Counted from the stretch's first letter, positions 12,901-24,972 are shown. The stretch: 64,000 nucleotides of DNA from Strigamia acuminata (GCA_949358305.1 OX442317.1:4590186-4654185), one strand, 5' to 3'. The notes: generated from the sequence alone by a model not told the origin. Numbers and translations: made by a program.

Positions 12901-15900
12901 AAAACTCCAATGGAGTAAGATATACACAAAAATCTTTGTTTAATATTATTATACTTCCAAAAACAACCCGAAAATCATTAATCTGTGAGGACATAAAATC
13001 TTGCGGTTTCCATGCCGATTTCCGTGATGCGGGTTTTTTCAGATCTTTGCTCGGCCAAAGATATATCCCGATTAAAACAAAACCTCAGCACAAATTAATG
13101 ATGAGGGAACTTCTTTAAAACAAAAATTTATCCTACAGAACTTTTTTGCTCTTATGGAAATTTGTAACGCTTCATTAATGGCTTTGATAGAAAGCAGACA
13201 TATCTCTTAACTCCTTAGATGCCTAACAAACGGACTCTGGGTCCACATCTCCATGTTAAAACCAATGGGGATTCAAATCCTTTGGTATCTAGGGTTATTT
13301 AACTTCCCCCAAAAATGCTACCGGTATTTCATTTTTGTATTTACACGTACTTACATTTACTTCTGCACTTAGTTTCTTAGGACGGAACAACATCTTCATT
13401 ACAAATCAAAGTAATAAACCTAAAAAGGAAAAATAAAATAAAATAAAAAAGGGGTTTAAAGGACGTTTAAACCATTTGTAAATACGAAAACTGTGATATG
13501 CTGAGACAACAACAACAAAAAAAAACGAAAGATTGTTGGATTATTTTTTTATTGTTTGTAAAGTGTCCTCTTTATTCGGGCGTTAAGAAAAGGTGGTTGA
13601 CAACAATAGGAAATGAAGGGTAAAACAAAAACAAAGTCAAAGTGTAATGAATATCTCATCTTATATCTCTTTTTTTAATATCCTATTTTAAAATAAATGA
13701 GATATTTAACAAAAACAAAACAAACTTAAAACAATTTTACAAAAATTATTAATTTTATCCTCAGGCTTATTTCCTGGTAGAATTACAGGCAAATAGGCCT
13801 AAATTTAAGAATTCTAATAATTAATTATTATAATGAAACAAGTAGAGTTAGGTTTTTAAGGGTAAAAAAAAAATTAAAATGGCTACTGTAGATTGAAGAA
13901 ATGTATAAAAAATGGCGGTTTCTGATGATACCAAAGATTTGTGCCTACGGACAAGTGCATGACGGGTAAAAAAAAATATTTATTATGACGTAGTTGCGGG
14001 GTCATATCAAGGACTAGTTTTCATCAATAAGCCTTTTTATGTTGCTAGAATGGTTGTTCAAGTAATGGAGGTTGCTCGTATTCGGTACTAGGTGGCAGCA
14101 CCAAATTGGTGTATAGAATTAATTGGTTCATTCTTAGCTCTGTCTCTTACTATAGGATCTAAAAATGGCGCTCTGGAATTTTTCTTTCTCTTATTAATTC
14201 AATTTTTTATTTTTTTGTGGATTTTTTTTCTTTTGCAAAATTTCTGTTTAAATCACATTTTTTCGCCCAAAAAATATGGAAAAAAAAATAATTTAAAAAA
14301 ATCCCAAAAAAAAGCATTAAATAAGTAAAATAAATATAAATAAATATTTAGGAATGAAATTTAATTCAGTTATAGTTAAAAAAAAAATTTAAAAAAAAAA
14401 AAATTATAAAAAAAAAAATTGCTTTACTAATTGTAGAAATTTAAATATTTACAAAAAATTTCCTTCTTTGATAATTTATAAAAGATGTAAAATCCATTTA
14501 ATTAAAAAAACAAAAAACATTAGTTACAAATTTAGGACATTGAAATAAGGGAAGAAATATAAACCAGAAAAAGAAAAAAAATTTAATTTTTTCTCTAGTT
14601 AGGCCTATTTTTTCCTTGTATAAGAACTAGAAGCTTCACCTTACATGACGTCATAGTTCTCTTTTTTAAGAAAAAAAAACTTTCTCTATTACTAAAAAAA
14701 AAAATAATAACTTTATGTTTATCCCTCCCCAAAAAAAAATATTCTGTAAAAAAAAAAAAAAAAAAAAAATATTTTTTTTTAAAATTATCTATAAAAACGA
14801 TCCTTATAAACGAATTCCTAAATACAAGCAAAAGAGGAATCTAGCGGTAGAAAAGAAAAACAATTTTTTCCAATTTTTAGCAACTACCCAGGCCTGAGCA
14901 CTATTAAGCATGTTGATTGATTCCCCTTCTCCTTCCTATTCACATTCTTTATTTCTTTCTTTCTTTCCATCTCCATACAAGAATCCAAGATGGCAGCTCT
15001 GGGATTTAACCGTATATATAAACTAAAAATAAATATATACAAAAAATGGGTGATTTCAATTAGTTGTGACCATAAGATGGCGCCAGGTGAAGCTTATTTT
15101 CTCCTTTTTTTCTCATTGTTGTTGGAAACAATGTGCCTCTCAGTAGCAATATGAGTTTGGAAAACAATGTAATGAAAACAAGGGGTTTGGTTCCTTTCTT
15201 TTCAATTATTCAGATTTGTTGATGCCATTGTATTGTTGTAATGACATTGTTGCACGAAAAGGTTACATTTTCTTCTTTGCTCAAGATTTCAAAAAAAAAA
15301 AAATTTCAAAAAAAAACATCAGTTGTCAACGGAAACAGTATAAAAATTTGGTTATTTCCTTGTAAATCGCATTGTTGCGATGATTTGACAATCTGTAAAT
15401 TCTACAATGGGAGGGCAAAAAAAAAAGTTGTCATTATTGTTACCATCACGTATGATTATGGTTTATTGTTTATTGTTTGTTTGTTTGTGAAGAAAAAAAA
15501 AATTGGTTGCAAGCATTATACTACTATCGTATTGTTGTTGATGGACGAAGGGATTAAACTAACAATAACATCGTTGTTTCGAGTTCGTCATGTTTATACG
15601 ATGCAGCAAGTCTCGAGATCTCATCTCCATCCTCATGTTTTTGAACGAAGGTATTGTAGTGCTGTGCGGCCATTTTCAAATTTTATTGTTTGTATAAAAT
15701 TTAAAAACAAACGGTTTAAGATGGCGCCTTTCACATGGTTGTTGCGGCGTTCAGTCATGTGATGAACAAAACTGAGAAAGTGTTTTTATTTGTTTTTTTG
15801 TTGTTTCTTTTATTTTTATTTTTTAAAAGAAAAAAAAAAGGATTTTTTAATTTTTATTTTCATTTCTAATTTTTCTTTTTGTGTCCAGAGATGCATTGTT

Positions 15901-16132
15901 ACATTAAAAAAAATTCTATGTGATTAAAAATGACGGGTTTACGTTTTTTTGTTGAAAAAAAAAATGTCTTTCGCTTTGTTTGTTTGTTTGTTTAATTTTT
16001 CTTTTGAATTTAGGCTTATTTTTCTCTTTAAACCAAACTTTCGCCACAAGATGGAGATTTGCCTTAAGCTGCTTCCTCCCACAAACGGAAGTTAGTTTCA
16101 TTTTGTTTTGCAAATTTGAAATATTTAAACAA

Positions 16133-16171
<39 letters not shown>

Positions 16172-16199
16172 ACTAATAATACTAATAATACTAATAATC
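16133..16199. repeat. (AAT)n microsatellite with ACT interruptions
   Basis: Trinucleotide AAT array with regular ACT variant units. It gives an Asn-rich open frame that I regard as non-coding. Confidence 0.95.
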
Positions 16200-17163
16200 A
16201 ACATTTATATTTATATTGGCTTGTTTTTTCCTTTTGGCTCTTAAAAAACAAACAATTTTATATCAATTGTTGTATAATCCTGTACATATTTTGTAAATAA
16301 TCTAATTTCTTTTCTTCTTCTCAATATTGTTGATTATATGAAATCAACACTTAGTTTTAAAGCCATATCCAGTGACGTCACTGCACCCAGACTGGCAAAA
16401 CGAAACCAAAATAAAACAGGACTGACTGTCTGTTTATTCAACTTTTTTTTTTCGTTTTAAATCAACCTTTTTCCCCTCAACCATTTCTTAATTCCTGTAT
16501 TTTCCCTTTCCCTTACCCCTTTTATCACTCCATTTCCATTACTTAAGCTATACAAAGATGGATGCAAAAATGGCGCTGATTCACTGCCAGTTCTGGGTAG
16601 GAAAACTTTTCTATAGTTTAGAACATGGTGTTGCTTTTCCAATGCCAATAATAATAAAAATATTTGACATGAATTAATTGTTGTGTTCATCATTAACACG
16701 AGCAATCGAACTACCCGTTTAAAGTAAAGAAAATATAAATTTACCGTACACATCTTCCAACGACCGATCCCGCCATCGCAATTTCTATAAGCCATGTGAC
16801 CCGGATGTGGCTATATCTTCGGCGGGAAAAATCACTGAACTCCGTATAATCTATATTTTAAAAAGAGATACTCTGAATTCAACATTCTATCTTGTCTTTA
16901 AAAAATAATAACTTCACGTCAAAAGAAATAAATCTTCCATATATACCTAACAGATCCGGGTATCCACTTCTTATCCCAGTACAGTTGCGAACAGCATTTC
17001 CGGTTAGACATACGTGTATTCACAACTATACTGGAAGCGTATTTCTCGTCCAAAAGTCTTCGAAAATGTCATTTCTATACTCAATTTTTTTAATTCCTTT
17101 CATTACATAAATATAATAATAAAAAATTACAATTTTTCGAACATTTCTCTGATAAACTAAAAA

Positions 17164-18330
17164 CTACTGCAACTGTAGCGACTGAAGATTCCTAGGAGTG
17201 ACCATTCCGTCTTGTTTATCACTGAAACAACGAAAAAAAACAAAAAAAAATCAACAAAATATCAACAAATCAACAAAATATCAACAAATCAACAAAAAAC
17301 ATAAAAAAATCAACAAAAACATAAAAACATCAACGAAAAACATCAAAAAACCAACAAAAAATCAAAATATAAAAAAAAATCAACAAAATCAACAAAATCA
17401 ACAAAAAACATCAACAAAATGAACAAAATGTATCAACAAAATGAACAAAATGTATCAACAAAATGATAAATGAACAAAATACATCAACAAAATGATAAAT
17501 GAACAAAATACATCAACAAAATGATAAATGAACAAAATACATCAAAAAATGAAGAAAAACCACGAAAAATGAACAAATAAATTGCATACGATTGGTTCTT
17601 TAAGTAGTCCAGAGCCGAGGTTAATTTTTCCTGGCTCATCCGGTTGTCTTTCTTTGACAAATAGTGCAAAATCTCGGCGAACACTGGAAAAGGGATACTG
17701 GCTGCACCACCCGCTGGATCTTCGGTGAACACTTCGCAGAAAATTTTCATCGCGTCGTTCAAATCTTTCGCGATCGAATCGCATGCTAGGGCCATGAACT
17801 TAGTCCAATCAACTTCACGCGTGAAGTTGCCAGCAGTGATCAAATCGCTGAGTCGCGTTGCATCCAGGCAGAGCCCGTCCCAACGACGGGAGAGATTACT
17901 AAGCGTCACCGTCTTGTAATCACCAAGCTAAAACGAAAAATTAAATAAAAAATCTACTATCGCCATCTGGTGGCGCAAAACACAAACATATCACCACACT
18001 ACCTGCCGATGCAGGATTCTGAGCAATCCAATAGTTAGCCCAGACTTTCCTTCCGGTAATTCGATTCGTTCTTTAACGGGGGGTTTTTCTCCATTTGCCA
18101 AAGCACGAAAATACCTAATTTTATATTTAAAAAAAATTAAAAAATTAATTTTTTCTATTTATTTTGGGTGAATATGGATAAATGGATGGTTCTTACGCAG
18201 CTGACCACACAAGTAAATCTTTCGGTTGTGTTCGTATTGCAGCTTTTGTAAATTGCTTCAAAATGTCGGGTAGTTCTGCTGGGATATTAATTTGCTGCGT
18301 ACTGTACATGGGTCCTTCCGGCGCAGGCAT
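17164..18330 (-). CDS. ROPN1L: Ropporin-1-like protein (sperm flagellar RIIa-domain protein)
   Basis: Predicted radial-spoke / fibrous-sheath protein that binds AKAP amphipathic helices through an RIIa-like dimerisation-docking domain in the sperm flagellum. Four coding exons: 18197-18330, 18003-18114, 17590-17927 and 17164-17221, giving 213 aa (human family member about 230). The N-terminal stretch YSTQQINIPAELPDILKQFT, followed by KAAIRTQPKDLLVWSAAYF, is the diagnostic RIIa segment (about residues 9-47). A middle region GLTIGLLRILHRQ and a C-terminal DPAGGAASIPFPVF block also match the family. Exon 3 leaves at CAATC|GTATGC and the final exon supplies DKQDGMVTPRNLQSLQLQ, which corresponds to the family's terminal NGMIGL region. 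Without that splice the frame would run into a minisatellite in intron 3. A 5' UTR intron (donor at 18395, acceptor just before 18337) precedes the start codon. Divergent neighbour of HORMAD. Confidence 0.88.
17229..17563. repeat. AAC-rich minisatellite inside ROPN1L intron 3
   Basis: The left half is built from short ATCAACAAA/ACATCAAC units. The right half has about three copies of a 29-bp unit (GAACAAAATACATCAACAAA plus ATGATAAAT). It fills most of the terminal ROPN1L intron (17222-17589). Confidence 0.9.
17961..17976. promoter_or_regulatory. CTCF-like motif in ROPN1L intron 2
   Basis: CGCCATCTGGTGGCGC reads on the other strand as GCGCCACCAGATGGCG. This matches the conserved CTCF core CCASYAGRKGGCRS. 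It occupies the middle of a 75-nt intron, so few other constraints explain it. Related sites are at 15071, 54491, 55931 and 59361. Occupancy is inferred, not shown. Confidence 0.5.
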
Positions 18331-18395
18331 GTTGACACTGAAATTTAGAAAAATTGGGAATAAAAACGTCGTTTCTGGGTGTGATCTTTGCTTAC

Positions 18396-19306
18396 CTAGA
18401 TTTCAACTTGCGATTGATTAATTCAGTTGAAAAGTGGAAGGATTTTCATCCTAAGACATCACAATTTTGTTGTTTGGTCAAATGGTTGCTTGGAGACGGG
18501 TGACGTCATAACAATTGCTCAAGCGTGCTGTGCTTTGTACTGCGTGTAGTGTGGAGGGAGTTATCTTCCTTTCGTTTTTTTTCTTTTTCAAGGTGTAATT
18601 TTTCATGTCTTTAGCACGTTTAAGATTAGTGTTATTACTTGAAATGACATTGTTATCTCCCGCTGTTCGCCTCGGAGTTTGATTTATGATGGATTTTTAT
18701 AAACATTCTTCTTTGCGGTGGTATTGAGCGAGGATTCCCATTAGCGACAGCTGGTGACGGAAATGAAAAGTTGATAAAATTAAAAATTATGTCTGTCGAT
18801 GAACTTTTTGTAATTGATTGATTTAAATTTTTTAGGCGTTAAAGATGATTTATCACAGAGTGGAACAAATTATAAATTAAAATTAAAAAAGAAGACACAA
18901 TTTTCTATCGATTGTCTGACTTCTTCACAACCAGTTTTGATAAATATCTTGATAAATCTTGATAAACGATATTTATTGGTTGATTTGAATCTCACGTGAC
19001 ATATATAATTCAAATTCATCCAATAAGAATGCCGTAATATGTAACGTCCACTTTTGATAATTCCTTTGTCTGTTGTTGTTTTAACAGGAGACATATATCC
19101 ATTTTGATGTAAGTTTTGCGATTTTTGAACCAAAAATAACACGTAAAAACTAAATCCCCAAACAGCTACAGCGATTTATTAAGTTAGCATAACGATCAGT
19201 GACTGCTCACGTGATGAACATGACAAACGTAGCAGACGATATTTCGTCTTGGCCCAAATAAACAACGACGATCAGAAATGACTTAATTTCCTTTATTTTT
19301 CAGACA
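18396..19306. promoter_or_regulatory. Divergent promoter region between ROPN1L and HORMAD
   Basis: About 0.9 kb separates the ROPN1L 5' UTR exon (starting near 18396, minus strand) from the HORMAD start codon (19307). It holds a perfect CRE palindrome TGACGTCA at 18501-18508, directly beside GTTGCTTGGAGAC, which loosely resembles an RFX X-box. A pyrimidine-rich acceptor (TTATTTTTCAG, ending at 19303) just before the HORMAD ATG implies a 5' UTR intron there as well. Start sites cannot be placed. Confidence 0.5.
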
Positions 19307-22009
19307 ATGGCAACTATGCAGGAAGAAGAAGAAGCTGTCACATCGGTATACACATAAACGATGATCGCATTCGAAAATCTAATTATTCTTTTCTACGTTT
19401 TCAGTGGGAAAAATATTACCCGGCAGAAATAACTCAAGCAAAATCTGTCTTATTTATGAAGAAATTACTCGTAATGGCAGTTTCAAACATCACTTACTTG
19501 CGAAATCTACTGCCCGAATTCGCCTTTGAGGATAAAGCACTTTTGGGTCATTTTTTTAAGATTTACTTCGGCAAATCTTCGCATTTATATTACTTAAATA
19601 TTGTATTTTTCTAGGTCTTAACTTAAAAATAATCAAAAAGAGAGTGCATCCGAAAGCTTCCCGGTTGATTGCGTGGTTAACGGGATGTTTCGACGCATTG
19701 GAAAAACAATACGTAAAAACAGTTTTGACAAAATTAAATTAAAATATTAATTTAAAAAAAAAATTTTTTTGTTCCTAGCTTCGACAAATGATGATAGGTG
19801 TAAGTAGAACTAAAGTTTTGTCGTGTTGACTGTTAAGAGCGAATAATTCCGTTTTTTCCTTCAGATTTATGAGAAAAATGGCGATCCCGAGGTAAACTTG
19901 ATGCACTTTTCAAGTTTTAAACGATTTAGATTGAATTTTTTGAAATTTCATTGCAGTGTGTTATGGAATCGTATAATTTTCGATTCTCTTACCAAGACGG
20001 CATCTCAATGAGCATGAATAAGTACAACGTCGATCATCAAATCAATAATTACAGTGATTAATAATTTATTGATTTAATGTCAGAGACGATATGGAAGTAA
20101 TGAATACCAACACTAGGACATCAACACTCACGTTGCTCCGCACTATTTTAGTTCTAACTAGCACCTTGAGACCATTGCCTCCCACCGCCAGAATTGTAAT
20201 CAAATTGCATTACTACGACGAAGGTTCGAATTAAACCAAAATTTGCAATTTTTATTTTTTAAATTTCGTCGATTTTTAGTGACCCCACCTGCTTACCAGC
20301 CACCTGGGTTTTCGGATTGTACTAATGAGAATTTCACTTACCAAGTCGACCCCGTCAATATCGAGATCGGTGAAGTTGAAACGGTAAAAAATAAAACAAA
20401 AATGAATAAATAAATCTCCAACTTTTTCATTAATTTTTCGTTTGTTTACTTCAAATTTTTAGCCATTCAATATGTAAGTATTCGATGGGCAAATTTTTTT
20501 TTTTTTTTAAATTTAAATTGTTATTTGATAGAATTTTTTCTTTCTTTTTTTTAAATAGACTTAAAATGAGAGTCAAAACTGACAAGCTGCAATTCGAAAA
20601 TGGGGGGATGGGGCTTGGAGAACCCACTGATGTTAATAATGAGTTAGAAAATCAACTTGAACCGGTGAACAATTTGGAATCGGAAAATCAAGATAACAAC
20701 GAGCCGGAAAATCAAGATCACAGCGAGCCACTTGGAGTTCGCTGCGCTTGCAACAGCAATGAGGTATTAGACAGAATTAATTTATATTTATTTTTTTTAA
20801 AAAGAAATTTTTTTTTTTTTTTTACAGAACACTGGCTTAATGATTTTGTGCCTAACCTGCAATTATTGGCAACATGCCATTTGTTTCCGCATTTTAAACG
20901 AAAAAATGGCACCCAAGCGTCACGTGTGCCATTTTTGCGTCATGGTTAGTTAAACTATAATTAAATATGATGCAATTTTGTTTTTATTTTTTACTGAATG
21001 TAAAATAAACACTTTCAGTTAAAAAACCCCGATCGGCAACCCACCGACCCATCGTTAGTGTCATTAAGTAGTATTGCCACTCAAGTAAACCGAGTTTTTT
21101 GTGATTTATTAATAAATAATTAATTTTTTTTTAAAAATCTTTTCAGGCTGTTTGTATGTGGCGTCGTACCATCGGGTTGTGTTTGGATTCGAATCGTGTA
21201 CATGTTAAAATGCTTACGATGAATTTGGGAATCGACCAAAAGGTTGCGGATGGACTTATCACACGTTTGAAGAACGAAGGATTCATTAAGAAAAAGCTAT
21301 TGAAGTAGTTTTTAAATTTTTTTGTGTAGAAATAATTTGATTTTTATACATTAATGTTCAGGAACGGACACGTTGTGGATAAAAAAATAATTGAAACTGT
21401 CGGCAAAGCGAAATATTTTGATTTACTCGACATCCCGAGCCCGGAAGAGGAAAAAAAATTGAACGACGTGGAAAATAACTTGAATCCCAACGCCACAGAT
21501 GATGTACTCACAATTTATCAGCTCAATAGTTCCAAATTCTATCACCACGCGTCGACGCGATGACATCTTTAAAAAAATTAATGCGGAAATTCTTCTTTTT
21601 TTAAAATATTCCAGGTCGCGTCGTTGTCTGAAAAAACTAAAGCCATGACTGTGAAAGATGCAAAAACAAGCGTGAACCGAAAAGTGGTGATTGTGTTAAT
21701 TAGTAACAAAAATAAAACCTTTTTCACGTTATTAACCCTTTTTATTTGTATTTCCTAATAGGGAAACCGTGTATCTTCCACTAAAGGACGTAAACGAGGA
21801 ATATTGACTGCAAATGGTGTAAGTTTAAAACAAAAAATGCACAAAAAAAAATTATTTTTTGTTAAAAAAAAAAATTTAAATATACAAAAAAATAATAGGG
21901 GCAAGCATTTGATCTCGCCTCGAGCCAAGACACCACTTTTTATCGTCAAGAGAATGTTACCCCCGTTAAGAAGTGGAAAACAAGTAGGACATCCCCATCG
22001 TACACATAA
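19307..22009 (+). CDS. HORMAD1: Meiotic HORMA-domain protein with PHD finger and winged helix
   Basis: Meiotic chromosome-axis protein of the Hop1/HORMAD family, which promotes homologue pairing and break formation. Seventeen exons: 19307-19345, 19405-19546, 19615-19712, 19779-19799, 19865-19891, 19957-20021, 20084-20223, 20280-20383, 20463-20473, 20559-20763, 20828-20944, 21019-21084, 21147-21304, 21362-21503, 21615-21686, 21762-21818 and 21899-22009; 524 aa. The HORMA domain covers about residues 14-215 (AVSNITYLRNLLPE, LIAWLTGCFDALEKQY, LHYYDEVTPPAYQPPGF, VETPFNILKMRV). An acidic linker is followed by a C4HC3 PHD-like finger (about 274-322: CAC, CLTC, WQHAIC, CHFC) and a winged helix (about 346-420: MWRRTIGLCLDSNRVHVKML, then NLGIDQKVADGLI). 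This is the Hop1-type chromatin-binding region that human HORMAD1/2 lack. The last residues (RQENVTPVKKWKTSRTSPSYT region) are basic and could be the closure motif. The splice at 21503 and the donor at 21684 or 21687 are the least certain points. Confidence 0.88.
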
Positions 22010-22121
22010 GGCGTTCAACACATTTTCGTTTTTCCCATTTTTTAACATTTTTTTCTCATTTTGTTATGAATTTTTGAGATTCGTTCATCTTTGTTCTTTT
22101 TAAAGTCCGTTTTTCCTCGCA

Positions 22122-22127
22122 AATAAA
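22122..22127 (+). terminator. AATAAA polyadenylation signal of HORMAD
   Basis: AATAAA about 110 nt after the HORMAD stop codon, followed by a long T-rich tract, as expected for a 3' end. Confidence 0.65.
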
Positions 22128-23092
22128 ATTTTTTTTTTTTCCAAAAGAAAAAAACAATTTTATTTCAATTATTTCTTTCACTTTTCCGTCGTATTTACAC
22201 AAGGGAAATGCGATTCATTTTTCATTCAAATGCTCCCAAAGTCGTTAAAGGTAAACGATCTAAATATAGCTCCGGAGTTATTCCATCCAAGCAAAATCCA
22301 GTAATTAAAATTGATAGTCAACAATTTAATGTCATCGTAAAACGCTGAAAAACGTCTTCCGATTAATTCAAAATCCGAAAAATTCGCACCTCGTGGCCAT
22401 GAATCACCATTTTAACTACCTCGATTTAACATAAACACAAAACCAGGTGCAAAATATTTGTTTACAACCCGATCCACTTTCCTTCGCGTCCCATTTCACC
22501 AATCAAAACATTCCAGCGCTCCAGACACTCACAACAACAACACAAAACCAAACCCAAAAAAACCTTCATCATTTTTCTACCTTTAATCATTCCACCTTTC
22601 GGCCATCCAATACACATTCGAACTCTTCGCTCTTAATTTCCTGGTTTCAATTGCCGGAGGCAAAGGAGGGGGCCGCGACTTAGGGACCGTGAACTTGGCG
22701 CCAAATTGGATCGCACGTCCTCCTCTCGACGAGCAGTTTGCGTCGAGTCGCTTCGTTTCGCCCTATTCATGTCAGTGTCAGTCAATCCCCAAATGACGTC
22801 AGCAATCGCTCAAACTAGTGGGGATCTTTTCAATTGGGCTCACAGCTTTTTGGCGGCCCCTAGCGTTTGCACTCAAGGGTGACTGACCTCAACACATCAT
22901 ATCACGAGCCAGCACACACAAGGACGATCCGCGCACCCGTCTCTCACTCCGACACACAAAGTAAGAGTTATCAACCTTGTTTCAGATTTAATCAAAACTC
23001 GACCGATCGTTTAGTCTTTTTCACGTTGGCAAAAATATTACTCCTTTTTTTTTAATCACACGTGCACAAAGGGTTAAAAACTGACGAGACCT

Positions 23093-23101
23093 TGACCTTG
23101 G
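23093..23101 (-). promoter_or_regulatory. FTZ-F1/SF-1-type response element upstream of the P450
   Basis: The plus strand reads CCTTGACCTTGGCC, so the minus strand reads GGCCAAGGTCAAGG. CCAAGGTCA fits the YCAAGGYCR consensus of the monomer-binding FTZ-F1/SF-1 receptors, which control steroidogenic P450 genes. It lies about 1.9 kb before the P450 start codon. Function is inferred. Confidence 0.4.
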
Positions 23102-24147
23102 CCTCAAACTGAACGCCACTTTGGCATACAATCAAGAGCACATTTTGGCCGCAGCGATTCGCATTCAAAACACGTGTAAAAACACTGAGAACAATGGAGT
23201 TCATCGATTGAACTTGGCAGAGAGATAAATACGAGATTGATTAATTTAGAAGAAAAAAAAAATAATAATAATTTTTTATATATTTTTTTTTTTTATATTT
23301 TTTTATTTTTTCTAATCTCAAAGCAAAACTTTCTCACACTGTTTGCCACGGTAATTAAAACTAATTGTACGGATTTGAAAGGTTGATTTTGACCTCTTTT
23401 ACATCACATTTGACCCCCTTTAAAAGAGTTTATTATGTCTGGGGCAAGGGAAAGTATAAAAGCATTGTCTGTCTATGTCTAACTCTATTGATTACTCACT
23501 TTCCATATATATATTTATTTATCCCAAACTTTTATATGCAAAAAAAAAAAAATGTTAAAAAAATGACAAACCCCCAGCAAACAAGTGGCTGCAAAGTCGA
23601 CCAGGTGTTCCATTCGCAAAACACCTCGAATAGACCAATAAACAGCACATTCCCATGTGTGCAATACAAAAGAGAAAGTGCCCCCCATACAGAAGGTTAT
23701 TTTTAACATCCCCCACCCCCCGAACACCTCTCCGGCAATCGACTCGTCCATCCCACTCCCCCTGATTTCATTCCCCTCGCTCAGGTGAACCCACATACAA
23801 CCCAGAAGTGGCTCAGGTGGACAGGTAAGAAATCACTCTTCGGTGCGAATTAATTAATTTCCGTGATGACGTATTGCTTCTCCCTACCCAGCGCTTTCCC
23901 ACTCGACTAAAGTGGATCCTATTTCGCGCTGGAGGTCCCAATATGTCACTGTCCCGACAATTTTCTATGGAAATCCACCCCTTCACCCCCTCAACCATCC
24001 ACTTTCACCCATGTGTACAAAGAGGAGCCGATGCGGCGTGCAGCAGGTCCCTCGAGACGGCAAAAGGAGAAGGTTGAGCTTGCATTAGGGGAGGGCGAGG
24101 GAGGGAGGCCGGCGATTTCTCGCTGTCTCTTGAGGCTTCTGCTAGGC

Positions 24148-24157
24148 CTATTTATAG
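24148..24157. promoter_or_regulatory. CTATTTATAG: MEF2-type or TATA element
   Basis: A perfect palindromic match to the MEF2 consensus YTAWWWWTAR. It could equally serve as a TATA-like element for the P450 promoter, because a plausible 5' UTR exon (ending near 24414) begins shortly downstream. The two readings cannot be separated from sequence. Confidence 0.35.
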
Positions 24158-24972
24158 ATTCTTCAATAGACACCATATACAACTGTTATTACCGTTGGTG
24201 ATTGGCTTTGATTTCGCTTTGAATTTCGAGTTTTGTCGATGGAAATTTGTGTTGATTGTGATTGTGTGTTTTGGATTTGATGAATTCAATTGCAAATCGG
24301 TAATTTCGGGCTTGTGGATGTTGTTTAATGTGGGTAATTGGTTGTTGTGGGTGAAATTATCGTTGGGCGGAATTGGCAGTTTGGATGGCGGGGAAAAAAT
24401 ACACGTGGAGATGATGTAAGAAGCGACGTATGAGATGCGCGATTTCAAGGTTATATAGCTGGAATAGTTGGTGGATCTTAAAGGCACCATATGTTTGTTT
24501 TTTTTCAAAGTGTGGGGCATTAAATTTTTTGTTTTGGATTTTTTGGTTTTTTTTTGCGAGGTTAAATATTTAAAATATTTAATTTTTTTTAAGAATATAA
24601 ATTGTTTCCCGTCTGGTGGTTTTAGAAGGGAAGAAAAAAAATGTCACTCATTCATTGTTTTTCTAATTTTCGCTCCCGTTGCAAATATAACCGCACAGAT
24701 GATTTTTTTTTCGTGTTTTGGTTTAAAATATCAGTTGCAATTTAACCTTAACCTTCAAACTTACGGTCAACGATTACATTTTTCTATTTACCATTAAAAC
24801 GAAGTGCGCCTTCTTTAATTTCAGACTTGTCTTGCACTTTGAACTTCTTCGCTCCGTACCTTATCTGAAAAATGTTAGAAATATTAAGCAATCTTTAGAA
24901 AAATTTTATTTTATTTTATTTTTATTTTTTCCTCACAGATTTCTATATTTTTGTTCCGTGTCCTCCTCCAAA

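Larger units (their letters stand above)
11217..17163. other. Intergenic, A/T-tract rich, no gene seen
   Basis: Many homopolymer A and T runs, several simple repeats (listed separately), and four TGACGTCA palindromes (11810, 12076, 14646, 16373). Copies of AAGATGGCGCC-like motifs occur near 15071 and 15717. Open frames here are low-complexity and lack splice context. The right end should contain the 3' UTR of the minus-strand ROPN1L gene. Confidence 0.5.
22010..24972. other. Intergenic; HORMAD 3' end and P450 5' region
   Basis: No further coding exon seen. A polyadenylation signal for HORMAD is at 22122. The stretch holds TGACGTCA at 22794, a CCAAGGTCA-type nuclear receptor half-site at 23093-23101 (minus strand) and a CTATTTATAG element at 24148. 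A possible P450 5' UTR exon ends at a GTAAGAA donor near 24415, with its acceptor (TTTTTCCTCACAG) at 24939. Confidence 0.5.

Noticed and set aside
14092-14900. Open frames rich in Phe/Lys
   Set aside because: Produced by A and T homopolymers; no domain or splice signals.
15241-15762. 173-codon plus-strand open frame
   Set aside because: Low-complexity Lys/Val/Leu composition without family motif; neighbouring sequence is non-coding in character.
17484-17589. Extension of ROPN1L exon 3 into repeat-encoded residues
   Set aside because: A GT donor at 17589 and an in-frame terminal exon at 17221 give a family-like C-terminus, so the extension is intronic.
19957-20060. HORMAD exon 6 running on to a TAA at its end
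   Set aside because: A donor at 20022 and acceptor at 20083 restore the conserved HORMA sequence in frame.
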